From positions 3,596,001 to 3,660,000 of the forward strand of contig CP014771.1 of the NCBI GenBank assembly GCA_001596155.1: 64,000 nt of DNA, written 5' to 3'. Each line of letters starts with the position of its first letter. The first letter of the stretch is position 1. Source of the DNA: Hymenobacter psoromatis. GTDB taxonomy: Bacteria > Bacteroidota > Bacteroidia > Cytophagales > Hymenobacteraceae. The notes under the pieces were generated by a model. It ran no database searches and was not told where the DNA came from. It was given only the letters and a program-made list of their open reading frames with translations. A program made the position numbers and the translations under genes. Positions 49,692-59,299 of this stretch are shown piece by piece.

Positions 49692-52373
49692 ATGAAGAAA
49701 AAGCTACGCATTCTGCGCGGCTCAGTGGCGTGGGCGTCGGCGCTGGCGCTGGCTCAGCCGCTGGCCGCCCAAACCCCGAAGCTGCCCCGCCGCCCTACCC
49801 CCCTTGACACGTTGCGCACCGACCTGAATGAGGTGGTAGTGTCGGCTTCGCGGGTGGAGGAGAGCTTTTTGCAGTCGCCGGTGACGGTAGAAAAGCTCAA
49901 TGCCCGCGCCATTCGGTTGTCGCCGGCCCCGTCGTTTTTCGACGCTATTGAGCACTTGAAGGGCGTGCAGGTGATTACGCCCAGCATCGGCTTTAAGGTG
50001 ATAAACGCGCGGGGCTTCACCAACACCACCAACGTGCGCTTCGCGCAGCTCGTGGATGGCGTGGACAACCAGGCGCCGCACATTGGCGGGCCGATTGGCA
50101 ACGTGCTGGGGCCGAGCGACCTGGACATCAACAATGTGGAGCTGGTACCCGGCACCGCCGCCGCGCTCTATGGCCTGAACGCCATCAACGGGCTGGCCAA
50201 TTTCACGACCAAAAACCCGTTTAATTCGGAAGGGCTGAGCCTGCGCCAGCAAACGGGCGTCAACCACCTCAACGACCCCAGCGTGAAGACGTTTGGCGAG
50301 GGCGGTTCGCCGGTGCATACCTATTCGGAAACCAGCGTGCGCTACGCGAAAGTGCTGGTGGCCGACAAGTTAGCTTTCAAAATCAACGGCACCTATCTGC
50401 GCGCTTATGACTGGATAGCTAATGACCAGACCGATATCAACCCCAACGGCAACGCCACGACGGGCCTGTTTGGGGCCGACAACCCGGCCCAGGACCAGGT
50501 GAGCCGCTACGGCAACGAGTCGTCGGACCGCAAGAATATTACGCTGGGCGGCAAGAGCTACTCAGTGGCCCGCACCGGCTACGACGAGCGCGATTTGGTG
50601 GACTACAATGTGCGGACGCTCAAGGCCGATATGGCGCTGCACTACCGTTTTCGGCCGGGCACGGAGCTGGCCTATACTTACCGCGTGGCGAGCTTCGATA
50701 ATGTGTATCAGCGCTCGAACCGCTTCCGGCTGCAAGACTACCTGTTGCAGCAGCACGCCCTCACGTTTACGTCGCCGGTGGTGCAGGCCCGCGCCTACCT
50801 CACCCAGGAAAACACCGGCAAAAGCTACAACCTGCGCTCGATGGGCGAGAACATCGACCGTAGCTACAAGCCCGATACCCAGTGGTATAGCGACTACACC
50901 ACTGCCTGGAACGCCGCCACCCGAGGCGGCGCGGGCGTGGCCGACGCCCTGCGCACGGCCCGCGGTGCTGCCGACGCCGGCCGCCTGCAACCAGGCACCG
51001 AGGCCTTCAACCAGCGCCTAAGCCAGCTGCAAGATATCAACAATTGGGACGTGGGGGCCGCCCTGCGCGTGCGGGCCAACCTGGCCCACGCCGAAGCGCA
51101 GGTGAACGTGGCCGAGGCCCTGCGGCGGGGGGGTAGGGCGCTACCCGCCAACCTCGACCTGCGGGCCGGGGCCGACCACCGCACCTACATCGTGGTGCCC
51201 GATGGCAACTATTTCATCAATCCCAACCCCGGCAAAGACCCGCTCCACGACGACCTGCTGTACTCCAAAACCGGGGGCTTTGCGCAGGCGGGCGGGCGGC
51301 TGCTGCAAGAGCGGCTGCGCCTCACGGCGACGCTGCGGGTGGATAAAAACGACTACTTCAACGTGAAATTCAACCCGCGCTTCACGGCTGTTTATTCCCC
51401 TACCCAGCGCCAGAACTTCCGCCTCAGCTACCAGAGCGGCTACCGGTTTCCGAGCTTGTTCGAAGGTTTTTCCAACGTGAACAGCGGCCAGGTGAAGCGC
51501 GTGGGCGGGCTGCGCGTGATGTCGAACGGCGTGTTTGAGAACAGCTACCTGCGCAGCAGCATCGACCGCTTCAACGCGGCCGTGACGGCCGGCCTCAACG
51601 GCACGCCCGCCCAAACGCGGGCCCAGGCCGTGGCCGCCAACCAGAGTCTGCTGGTAAAAAACCCGTACACCTACCTGCGGCCCGAATACATTCGCTCGCT
51701 CGAAATGGGCTACAAAGCGGCGGTAGGGCCGCAGGGCCGGCTGCTGGTCGATGTCGATTTCTACTATAATTCCTACCGCGATTTCATCGCCCAGGTAGAA
51801 GCCTACGTGCCCCAAACCACCAACGGCGCGGTGCTGGCCACTGGCACCGACCTGAACACGATAGCTACCGCGCTCAATACCACCTCCGTGCCGACTGGCG
51901 GCACCACTACGGGGCAGGCCCGCTACCGCCTCTGGACCAACTCGCAAAGCCAGGTGTACAATTACGGCGGCTCGGCCGGTGTACGCTACAACCTGGCCGG
52001 CGGCTACCTGGCCGGCGCCAACGCCACCTACACCCGCCTCGACCGCACCGAAAACGGCGACGGCCTCGAAGACGGCTTCAACACCCCGCAGTGGCTATAT
52101 AACCTGAGCTTTGCCAACGAAAACGCCTACAAAAACGTCGGCTTTGGCCTGAATTTCCGGCACCAGGTCAGCTACTATTCCCAGACTTTTCTGGTGAATG
52201 GCAGCGTGCCGGCCTTCAGCAGCCTCGACGCGCAGCTGAGCTACTACATACCTGAGGCGCAGGTGCGCCTGAAGCTGGGGGCCAGCAACGTGCTCAATAA
52301 GTACTACGTGACGTATCTGGGCGGGCCCAGCGTGGGTGGGCTCTACTACCTCACGGTAGCGTACGGGTTGTAA
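49692..52373 (+). CDS. TonB-dependent receptor
   Basis: An 893-residue outer membrane receptor. After a signal peptide to L-A-A-Q it has a TonB-box-like stretch (DLNEVVVSASR, residues 39-49), a plug domain (VQVITPSIGFKVINARGFTN, then LVDGVDNQAPHIGG and VELVPGTAAALYG) and a 22-strand barrel ending NKYYVTYLGGPSVGGLYYLTVAYGL. No SusD partner is present, so it is not of the glycan type. It follows a ModE operator and a Mo-fold gene; a molybdate or molybdophore substrate is an inference. The ATG at 49692 replaces an upstream Met that lacks signal-peptide character. Confidence 0.93.
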   Translation: MKKKLRILRGSVAWASALALAQPLAAQTPKLPRRPTPLDTLRTDLNEVVVSASRVEESFLQSPVTVEKLNARAIRLSPAPSFFDAIEHLKGVQVITPSIGFKVINARGFTNTTNVRFAQLVDGVDNQAPHIGGPIGNVLGPSDLDINNVELVPGTAAALYGLNAINGLANFTTKNPFNSEGLSLRQQTGVNHLNDPSVKTFGEGGSPVHTYSETSVRYAKVLVADKLAFKINGTYLRAYDWIANDQTDINPNGNATTGLFGADNPAQDQVSRYGNESSDRKNITLGGKSYSVARTGYDERDLVDYNVRTLKADMALHYRFRPGTELAYTYRVASFDNVYQRSNRFRLQDYLLQQHALTFTSPVVQARAYLTQENTGKSYNLRSMGENIDRSYKPDTQWYSDYTTAWNAATRGGAGVADALRTARGAADAGRLQPGTEAFNQRLSQLQDINNWDVGAALRVRANLAHAEAQVNVAEALRRGGRALPANLDLRAGADHRTYIVVPDGNYFINPNPGKDPLHDDLLYSKTGGFAQAGGRLLQERLRLTATLRVDKNDYFNVKFNPRFTAVYSPTQRQNFRLSYQSGYRFPSLFEGFSNVNSGQVKRVGGLRVMSNGVFENSYLRSSIDRFNAAVTAGLNGTPAQTRAQAVAANQSLLVKNPYTYLRPEYIRSLEMGYKAAVGPQGRLLVDVDFYYNSYRDFIAQVEAYVPQTTNGAVLATGTDLNTIATALNTTSVPTGGTTTGQARYRLWTNSQSQVYNYGGSAGVRYNLAGGYLAGANATYTRLDRTENGDGLEDGFNTPQWLYNLSFANENAYKNVGFGLNFRHQVSYYSQTFLVNGSVPAFSSLDAQLSYYIPEAQVRLKLGASNVLNKYYVTYLGGPSVGGLYYLTVAYGL

Positions 52374-52433
52374 GCCTGTTCACTTACGAGCTGGAAAATA
52401 ATCGCGCAACAGAAAAGTATATCTTTTGCGGCC

Positions 52434-52841
52434 CTACTTTATTTTCATGCCCGGCACCAACGGCATCGCGTTGATAAGTTCGAGCGACTTAACCATCGAT
52501 TGGGTGCTGGTTTTGTACTTGAGAAAGTGGGGGGTTTTCAGATGAGCCTGGTAGGCCGCCGGGCTGGCATATATCTCTAGCAGCGTGAGATGGGTGGGGT
52601 TGGCTTGCTCCTGCACCGCATACAGCGTGAGCACGCCCGGCTCTACCCGCACGGCCGTCTCGATGCCCTCCTTAAGCGCGGCTTTATAGCTTTCTAGTTG
52701 TGCCGGATATATTTCGAGCCGGGCCAGCCGCACTACCTGGCTGCTGGCCGGTGTCTGGGCTGTAGCACGGTTACACGCCACCAACGCCAGGAGCCCGGTG
52801 CTCAGCAGCAAGAGTGGCCAGCGGCGGGCCACCGCTGGCAT
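52434..52841 (-). CDS. Lipoprotein with antibiotic-biosynthesis monooxygenase fold
   Basis: A 135-residue protein. I choose the ATG at 52841, which gives a standard lipoprotein signal with lipobox L-V-A-C (Cys 23); a longer start at 52907 adds 22 residues of little character. The rest is one ABM/dimeric alpha-beta barrel domain: VRLARLEIYPAQLESYKAAL, then TLLEIYASPAAYQAH and HFLKYKTSTQSMVKS. Members oxidise small aromatic or quinol compounds or bind heme-like ligands. The role is not known. It is convergent with the receptor gene. Confidence 0.8.
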   Translation of the reverse strand: MPAVARRWPLLLLSTGLLALVACNRATAQTPASSQVVRLARLEIYPAQLESYKAALKEGIETAVRVEPGVLTLYAVQEQANPTHLTLLEIYASPAAYQAHLKTPHFLKYKTSTQSMVKSLELINAMPLVPGMKIK

Positions 52842-52946
52842 GGGAGGTGCCCCGCCAAGTATCCCGGGCAACGAGTAGGGCAAAGGACCGGCGCAGTTAA
52901 CTTTCATAAAATCAAGATGTTATTTGGTAGCGGCGGACAGCCGCTT

Positions 52947-53357
52947 TTACATTGTCTCCCGGCCTGCGGCCTGATACTCGGCATCCGTAACGGGGTCGAG
53001 CCAGTTGGCTACTCCCTGGCTGCTATTGGGCCCCACGGCCAGGTGGGTAAACAGGCTGGTGGCAGTAGCGCCGTGCCAGTGTACTGCGCCAGGGGCGATG
53101 ATTACCGCATCGCCGGGGTGCAGCAGCTGAGCGGGCTGGCCCTTAAACTGGCAGAATCCTTCACCAGCGGTAGCTATTAACACTTGGCCGGCGGGGTGCG
53201 AGTGCCAGCTGTTGCGTGCGCCTGGCTCGAAGGTAACGCTGCCTATTACGCAGTCGGTGGAGTTGCCGGCCTGGGTGAGCAGGGTTACCCAGGCCGTGCC
53301 GTTGAAATTTGCGGCCGCTCCTATAGTAGTAGCCGCAGGCTGGTTAGAATCGCTCAT
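52947..53357 (-). CDS. Cupin-domain protein
   Basis: A 136-residue single-cupin protein. The metal-binding motifs are present: TFEPGARNSWHSHPAGQVLI with two histidines and, later, PGDAVIIAPGAVHWHGA with a third. It resembles the cupins that accompany small-molecule oxidoreductases or quinol monooxygenases, and its neighbour is such a protein. No catalytic role can be assigned. Confidence 0.87.
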   Translation of the reverse strand: MSDSNQPAATTIGAAANFNGTAWVTLLTQAGNSTDCVIGSVTFEPGARNSWHSHPAGQVLIATAGEGFCQFKGQPAQLLHPGDAVIIAPGAVHWHGATATSLFTHLAVGPNSSQGVANWLDPVTDAEYQAAGRETM

Positions 53358-53558
53358 AACGCAAGAGTAAGCATGGTTGAAAAGGAACGTGAGCTACCCT
53401 AAAAAGTTGGGTAGCCGCTGGTTTCGGCGTCAGCAGTGTAATCCCCGGAATCAGTGTTTTTGCCGGCCTGGGGCGGAGTTATGCCGGCCCTGACGGCCAG
53501 GGCCGACGCGGCGCGGCAACTTTCATCCGCCAGGCAGCTTTATACCCGAAAAAACGCC

Positions 53559-54659
53559 ATGTCCTACTCCTTTTCCGCCGCCGAGCGCCAGCGCTACCGC
53601 CGCCACCTCCAACTGGCCGAAATCGGCGAGGCCGGCCAGCAGCGCCTGCGCCAGGCGCGCGTGCTGGTGGTGGGCGCGGGCGGCCTGGGCTGCCCCATTC
53701 TGCAATACCTGGCCGCGGCGGGGGTAGGGACCCTGGGCCTGGCCGATGCCGACCAGGTGGAGCTTACTAACCTGCCCCGCCAGATTCTCTACGGCCCCGC
53801 CGACGTGGGCCAGCCCAAAGTGGAGGCCGCCGCTCGCGCCCTGCGTCGCCTCAATGAGCTGAATACGTACGAGTTGCACCAGGTTAGAGTGAGCCCCGCG
53901 AACGTGCGCGAGCTGGTGGCCGCCTACGACGTGGTGGTGGATGGCTCCGATAATTTCCCGACCCGCTACCTGCTTAACGATGCCTGCGTGAGCCTGGGCC
54001 GGCCGCTGGTGTCGGGGGCCATTTATAAATTTGAGGGACAGGTATCGGTGTTTAATTACGCGGGCGGGCCGACGTACCGCTGCCTGTTCCCTACCCCCCC
54101 CGGCGCGGCCGAAGCGCCCGACTGCAACACCACCGGCGTGCTCAACGTGCTGCCCGGTCTCATCGGCACGGTGCAGGCCACCGAAACCCTGAAGGTGCTG
54201 CTGGGCCTGGGCAACGTGCTCAGCGGCCGCCTCTGGGTGCTCGACACGCTGAGCTTTCAGAGCCGCACCCTGCGCTTTCACCGCGACCCGGTGCAGAGTG
54301 CCATCAACCTCGACACGGCGGACCCGGCCGATTATTTCGACGCGAGCTGTGCGCCTGCAACGGCGGCCACCAGCATGAGCGCCAGCGAGTTGCGGCAGCA
54401 ATTGGCCTCGCCTACCCCCCCGCTGCTGCTCGATGTGCGCGGGCCGCTGGAGTTTCAGCGCCGCCACCTGCCGGGGGCCGTGCTGCTGCCCCTGCCCGAG
54501 CTGGCTGCCCGTGCCGCCGAGGTGCCGCGCACCCGCCCCGTGGTGGTGTATTGCCAAAGCGGCGCGCGCAGCGCGCAAGCCGTGGCCCTGCTGCGCGGCG
54601 CGCTGGGCTTCGACAACGTGCTGACGCTGAGCGGCGGGCTGGAGGAGTACCCGCGTTAG
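53559..54659 (+). CDS. moeB: MoeB/ThiF-type adenylyltransferase with rhodanese domain
   Basis: A 366-residue enzyme that adenylates the C-terminal Gly of MoaD so that sulfur can be added, making the thiocarboxylate used by molybdopterin synthase. It has the ATP site VLVVGAGGLGCPILQYLAA near residue 32, the Asp in VVVDGSDNFPTRYLLND near 128, and PDCNTTGVLNVLPGLIG near 188. The two zinc Cys pairs are degenerate. Residues 265-366 are a rhodanese domain with active-site loop CQSGARS. The ATG at 53559 replaces an upstream start without coding character. moaD and moaE lie 4.7 kb downstream. Confidence 0.9.
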   Translation: MSYSFSAAERQRYRRHLQLAEIGEAGQQRLRQARVLVVGAGGLGCPILQYLAAAGVGTLGLADADQVELTNLPRQILYGPADVGQPKVEAAARALRRLNELNTYELHQVRVSPANVRELVAAYDVVVDGSDNFPTRYLLNDACVSLGRPLVSGAIYKFEGQVSVFNYAGGPTYRCLFPTPPGAAEAPDCNTTGVLNVLPGLIGTVQATETLKVLLGLGNVLSGRLWVLDTLSFQSRTLRFHRDPVQSAINLDTADPADYFDASCAPATAATSMSASELRQQLASPTPPLLLDVRGPLEFQRRHLPGAVLLPLPELAARAAEVPRTRPVVVYCQSGARSAQAVALLRGALGFDNVLTLSGGLEEYPR

Positions 54660-54978
54660 CGCAATTAGCGGGTTGGTATTCTATTGAAGCTATTTTGAGT
54701 AGCAGGGTACTTCGTGCTTCCATTGTTGAACTTTACCAGGAGAGACTTATGCCCGCGCTAGCTAATAAAGTGGTGCGAAAGACGAGATGAAGCGTTTGAA
54801 AGCCGCCGGAAAATATTTTTTTGTTGGGAACAAAGTAATTCATTATAAATTCATGGGGGGGGATAATATTTGAAATACTTAAGGCACTCGGTACTGGTAT
54901 TTTGTATAAACTGCTAGCTGGGCAGCCTGAATTAAGCTATCCTTGGTACGTACTCTTATATTCTTTTCTCAATCAAAT
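54660..54978 (+). other. AT-richer intergenic stretch with no gene
   Basis: A 319-base gap after moeB, with A/T-rich runs near 54810-54880 and a run of eight Gs at 54855-54862. I find no convincing open frame, hairpin or palindrome in it. Lower GC than the flanks marks the start of the AT-rich block described below. Confidence 0.5.
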
Positions 54979-55743
54979 ATGTCAAACTTACTCACCAAGC
55001 TGCTGATAGGTAGCGGCTGCCTGCTGGCGGTTAGTAGCTGCCGGCACCACGACGACCCGCCCAATCCTTGCCAGGGAATGAAGCTCAAACCCTTGAGCTT
55101 CCAGTTTTTAGAATATCCTGGCACGCCTACTCCCGACACTACTTACAACAATCAGGTCGTCACCTTTGCCGGGCCGGGAGCACCTTACACGGCCTGGGAT
55201 TGGCAGGTCGGGTCGGCGCTGAACACGCGCAACGTGCAGCAGTTTGCGCTGCGCTTCGACGACGTCACGACCGGACCCATTAGTGTGCGCCTGATTGCGC
55301 ACCGCCCGCCCAACACGGCCTGCTTCCCGCACGACGACGGAGTGGACACCCTGACCAAGGTGCTGACGCTGGTGCCCTTCAAGGATTCACGGGCTCCCAT
55401 TCGCGACCCCCGCGCACCCATCTACGGTAAGTTTCAGGGCGCTACTACCGATGCGCCGCGCGACACCTTCACGGTGCGCATATACCAAGGAACGAATTAT
55501 TTCTATCCGAAAGACCCAACAGCTCCACCTACCGATTATATCGGTAATCTACCTAAGGGTTGTACGCGCGCCAACTTTAATAATTATTTAGCTTGGCGAA
55601 GTATTCATATGGACCCGAATTATTGTACAGATGATGATGGCGTTGGATACTTAACTAGCCGTGATAGTATTCGAATTAGCTATTACGTGCAGGGCAATAC
55701 AGCCCGTACGAACAAAGTCTTTTTAGGCAAGCGAGTCCGCTAG
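54979..55743 (+). CDS. Hypothetical lipoprotein
   Basis: A 254-residue lipoprotein (lipobox near VSSC, Cys 21) with no recognised domain. The sequence has short proline-rich stretches and, after about residue 155, codons richer in A/T than in most genes here (for example TAT AAT TAT-type choices near 55480-55700). It lies 28 bases before a T9SS cargo gene and probably forms one unit with it. The ATG at 54979 is chosen because an upstream Met does not yield a signal peptide. Confidence 0.75.
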   Translation: MSNLLTKLLIGSGCLLAVSSCRHHDDPPNPCQGMKLKPLSFQFLEYPGTPTPDTTYNNQVVTFAGPGAPYTAWDWQVGSALNTRNVQQFALRFDDVTTGPISVRLIAHRPPNTACFPHDDGVDTLTKVLTLVPFKDSRAPIRDPRAPIYGKFQGATTDAPRDTFTVRIYQGTNYFYPKDPTAPPTDYIGNLPKGCTRANFNNYLAWRSIHMDPNYCTDDDGVGYLTSRDSIRISYYVQGNTARTNKVFLGKRVR

Positions 55744-55771
55744 CCATTTTTTACCCCCTTTTCCATCTTAT

Positions 55772-57870
55772 ATGCGTTTTTCTCTACTGTTCGCAGTGGG
55801 GCTGACAGCTACGTGCCTAGTGCATCGTGCTGCCGCCCAGGTGTGCCCACAAGCGGGCATCGAAACTGACCCACCACGGGCGACAAGTCCTGGAAGTACT
55901 CCTAATACTTTTTATTGGTATTCGGGCGATTATCAGCCCAGTGTCAACAATGGCACGCAATATCAACTTAATAGCGCTGTCGACTCTACGCCTTATATCG
56001 AATTGCCATGGCAGCAGGCTGATAATATAAATGTGGTTAGATTTCAGGGGAAAAACGATATTGGTATTAATGGCTGGGAATTAATTAAACGTGACTTAGG
56101 GTATGCCGATGCGGGTTATCCAGTAAAAACCTCTAATCCTTTCGTTATAATTTATAACAAATATCTGGGAGTATTGAGGGTTTTCGTCACTATTCAAAAA
56201 CCGCTCGAATCTTATCAGTTTTCTGAAGTGAAAATAAACTTCAGCTCTAGTGCTAATTACAAAGCTGCCACACTCAATAGAATGTCGTCCCTTGGGGTAC
56301 CGCTAGATGAAACACAGAAGGGCCTAACTAATCAGCCTTCTGTTATTTCACGCTACCTGAATGACGGCCGAAAGTGGCTGGTTGCGGATTTCCCAATGGA
56401 CTACGACCCATGTGTCTGTCAGTTTGATTCGCGCTTGCAAATCGAAGTTAATCTTATTAAAAAAGCCTCGGTCAACCTTCAAGCAACTTCTACCGGTAGT
56501 ATTGTTACCTCACAAGACGCTACGGCAGGTACTGCGAATGGTCCTTCTTTTTTTGGTGTCGCTAATAAGGCTATCAATGCGGCGGGTACGTCTTTTGACA
56601 GCGTTGATAAGCTTACAAGTAAACTCAAAAATGATGCGAAGGATACCTCGGTAAAGACAGCAATTGACCAATTCAATACTGCTGCAAAGGCCAGCGATTT
56701 TCTGCAAAAAGGATTGGCTGCATTACCTTACGTTGGTGCAGCCCTTGGCTTGTTAGATTTCTTTACCGGCGGTGGGGAAGATAGCACGCCTCAGCCGATA
56801 GCACTACAGCCATTAGCAATTCAGATGAGTACCAAAACCACGGGTACCATTCAGGATACTAATTTGTATTCTACACCCTCCCCGGTAACCGGCTGGCCAG
56901 CACGCGCCCTTCTGATGTGCCCAGTTACAACGAAGCGCTAGGAGTACTCAGCGTATTGCACCGCCCGGTAGTAGACGTTACGTCCCAAAATATTTCATCG
57001 GGTATGCGGGGCAACATTGCGCGGCAGATTGTTCAAAAGTTCAGGCTGACGCAGGATATTGCCTACGTCATCAACCCGGCGGCGGGCATGACCGTGCAGG
57101 ATTTTCAAGTAGCATTGGTGGCGGAAGGTGACGAAACGACGACTGCGGGCAGCGGAGATTTTACCACCTTTGAAGGCAACACGGTGCACGTAGACCCGAA
57201 CACCGGGGGTAGCACGCTACGGCAACTATACCGCAATCAGTACGTGGATGCGGCGTGCGTGAAGAACTCCGTGTTTACCTACACCAGCACCTATCAGTCA
57301 GACAATCCGGCTACGCCCCTTACGGCCGCCGTCACGACTATGTACGTCAAGCTGATGCTTAACCTGAAGCCAAATCCCGTGGCCGGAATGCCAACGACTA
57401 ACCGGCAAAACGTCTTGCTAGTGGCTCGCTACCCGGTTACCCTTAAGGGCGGGACGACGTTTAGCAGTATTCCGACGGCTACTTGCGGGGTATTGGGGCA
57501 AGCCTCCGACAACGCCGTGCAGGCTACGTGCAGCAGCTCCCAATACGTAACGGCCGTCACGCTGCTCAAGAAAAATGACCCTGCGGTAGTAAGCGCAGTC
57601 GGGCTACCCGAAAAGGCCTTCTTAGTTTATCCTAACCCAGCTACGGGCAGCACGCGCTTTACTTTGACTACCACTGAACCCGGCTACGTGCGAGTGTTCT
57701 TGAGTAACGCGATGGGTCGCGAAGTCAAGCAAGTATTAGAAAATAATCAGGCTGCGGCCGGCAGCTTCGAAACGTCAGTTTCAATAGCTGACTTATTGCC
57801 CGGCATCTACTACTGCACGATGCAAACTACTAATGGGAAGGTAGTTCGAAAGTTAGTAGTAGCTCCGTAG
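55772..57870 (+). pseudogene. T9SS-cargo surface protein, frameshifted
   Basis: Frame one begins MRFSLLFAVGLTATCLVHRA, a signal peptide, and runs to a stop at 56941. Frame two is open from well before 56917 to 57870 and ends in a type A T9SS sorting domain (FLVYPNPATG, then LPGIYYCTMQTTNG and VVRKLVVAP). Joining them needs one extra base in the CCCTCCCC tract at 56876-56883; the reading then continues as TPSPGNRLASTRPSD into SYNEALGVLSVL. The fused length is 699 codons. The break may be a real mutation, a phase-variable tract or a sequencing error. The first part is AT-rich and has no recognised domain. Confidence 0.75.
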
Positions 57871-57917
57871 TGAAAGTATCTGAATAAATTACGTTAAGTT
57901 CACATTTTTAGGGGTAA

Positions 57918-57952
57918 AAGGTCTGGCTACACGCGTAGCTAGACCTTATTTT
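57918..57952 (+). terminator. Intrinsic terminator after the T9SS-cargo gene
   Basis: AAGGTCTGGCTAC (57918-57930) pairs with GTAGCTAGACCTT (57935-57947) with one mismatch around ACGC, followed by ATTTTTT. Confidence 0.82.
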
Positions 57953-58059
57953 TTGAGGTATGGTCATACTCACAGAAATTTCGTGGCAGATTGCCTTTAG
58001 TCGCATGAAAGAAACAAAAAGTGTGTTGGCTCATTAGTGTGGGCACAGAGCTAACTACA

Positions 58060-58086
58060 TTGCCTCCCGCCGCTGCCGTAAATTTG
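58060..58086 (+). promoter_or_regulatory. Promoter of moaA (TTG and TAnnTTTG)
   Basis: TTG at 58060-58062, a 16-base spacer, and TAAATTTG at 58079-58086. The ATG of moaA is at 58092, so transcription would start close to the first codon and the message could be leaderless. Confidence 0.55.
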
Positions 58087-58091
58087 AATTG

Positions 58092-59108
58092 ATGTCTTCC
58101 CTACCCCCCACCGTGCTGCACGACGCTCACGGCCGGCCGCTCGAATACCTGCGCCTGGCCGTTACGGACCGCTGCAACCTGCGCTGCTTCTACTGCATGC
58201 CCGAAGAAGGCATTAAGTACCTGCCTAAGCACGAGCTGCTTAGCTATGAAGAAATGCTGCGTCTGGTGGAGATTATGACTGGCCTGGGCGTGCGCAAGGT
58301 GCGCCTGACGGGCGGTGAGCCCTTCGTGCGGCGCGACCTGGTGCCCTTCATGGAGCGCCTGGCCGCCCTGCCGGGCCTCGATGACATCAGCCTGACTACC
58401 AACGGGGTGCTCACCGCGCCCCACGTGCCGACCCTGGCCCGGCTGGGCATAAAGGCCGTGAACCTCAGCCTCGACACGCTGGACCGCCAGCGCTTCTTCG
58501 AGATAACCCGGCGCGACGAGCTGCCCCAGGTGCTGGCCACGTTTCACGCGCTGCTCGACGCTGGTATTCAGGTGAAAATCAACGCTGTAGTGATGGATGG
58601 CCGCAACATTCAGGACTTGGTGCCGCTGGCCGAGCTGACCCGCGACCTGCCCGTGGAAGTGCGCTTTATTGAAGAAATGCCCTTCAACGGCGGCAGCCAC
58701 GTGGCCACGCCCGAGTCGCTGCCCTGGCACCACCGCCGCATCCGGCAGCACCTGGAGGCGCACCTCGGCGCGCTGATGCCCGCCCACACCGCCACCGGCG
58801 CCACCGCCGACGAGTACACCCTGGCCGGGCACCAGGGGAGGGTAGGGATTATTGCGGCCTACTCGCGCACCTTCTGCGGCACCTGCAACCGCCTGCGCCT
58901 CACCGCCGAGGGCGGCATCAAAACCTGCCTCTACGACCAGGGCGTGCTCGATTTGCGCGCTCTGCTGCGCGGCGGCGCCACCGATGCCGACATCGCAACC
59001 GCTCTCTCTCAGGCTTTTTATCACCGCGCCGCCAATGGCTTCGAGGCCGAGCGCCTGCGTCCCACGCATCAGCTCAACTTTGAAAGCATGGCGACGATTG
59101 GGGGGTGA
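58092..59108 (+). CDS. moaA: GTP 3',8-cyclase MoaA
   Basis: MoaA is the radical SAM enzyme that starts Moco synthesis from GTP. The cluster motif CNLRCFYC has cysteines at 28, 32 and 35. The SAM- and GTP-binding parts follow (KVRLTGGEPFVRRDL near 75, LSLDTLDRQRF near 130) and the C-terminal cluster has FCGTCNRLRLTAEGG and a later TCLYD. It ends in the typical Gly-Gly. The length of 338 residues is normal. A TTG just before the ATG is ignored. Confidence 0.95.
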   Translation: MSSLPPTVLHDAHGRPLEYLRLAVTDRCNLRCFYCMPEEGIKYLPKHELLSYEEMLRLVEIMTGLGVRKVRLTGGEPFVRRDLVPFMERLAALPGLDDISLTTNGVLTAPHVPTLARLGIKAVNLSLDTLDRQRFFEITRRDELPQVLATFHALLDAGIQVKINAVVMDGRNIQDLVPLAELTRDLPVEVRFIEEMPFNGGSHVATPESLPWHHRRIRQHLEAHLGALMPAHTATGATADEYTLAGHQGRVGIIAAYSRTFCGTCNRLRLTAEGGIKTCLYDQGVLDLRALLRGGATDADIATALSQAFYHRAANGFEAERLRPTHQLNFESMATIGG

Positions 59109-59139
59109 TTTTTTGGCTATACTAGTCACGAAATGAGTT

Positions 59140-59254
59140 GCGAAGAAGAACGTCATTCCGAGCTTGCCGAGGAATCTTGCTTGTAGTCGTTTGGGCTTCT
59201 TGCAACGACACGGGCAAGATTCCTCAGCAAGCCCGGAATGACGTTCTTCTTCGC
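59140..59254. repeat. Palindromic intergenic repeat, family D (CGTCATTCCGAGC type)
   Basis: GCGAAGAAGAACGTCATTCC at the left and the inverted copy GGAATGACGTTCTTCTTCGC at the right, with inner arms AGGAATCTTGC and GCAAGATTCCT. It separates moaA from moaD and would form a strong hairpin in their shared message. Confidence 0.9.
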
Positions 59255-59299
59255 GAAGTAGCCTGCGAAGAATATAAATGTTACTTTGATGATTATTGC

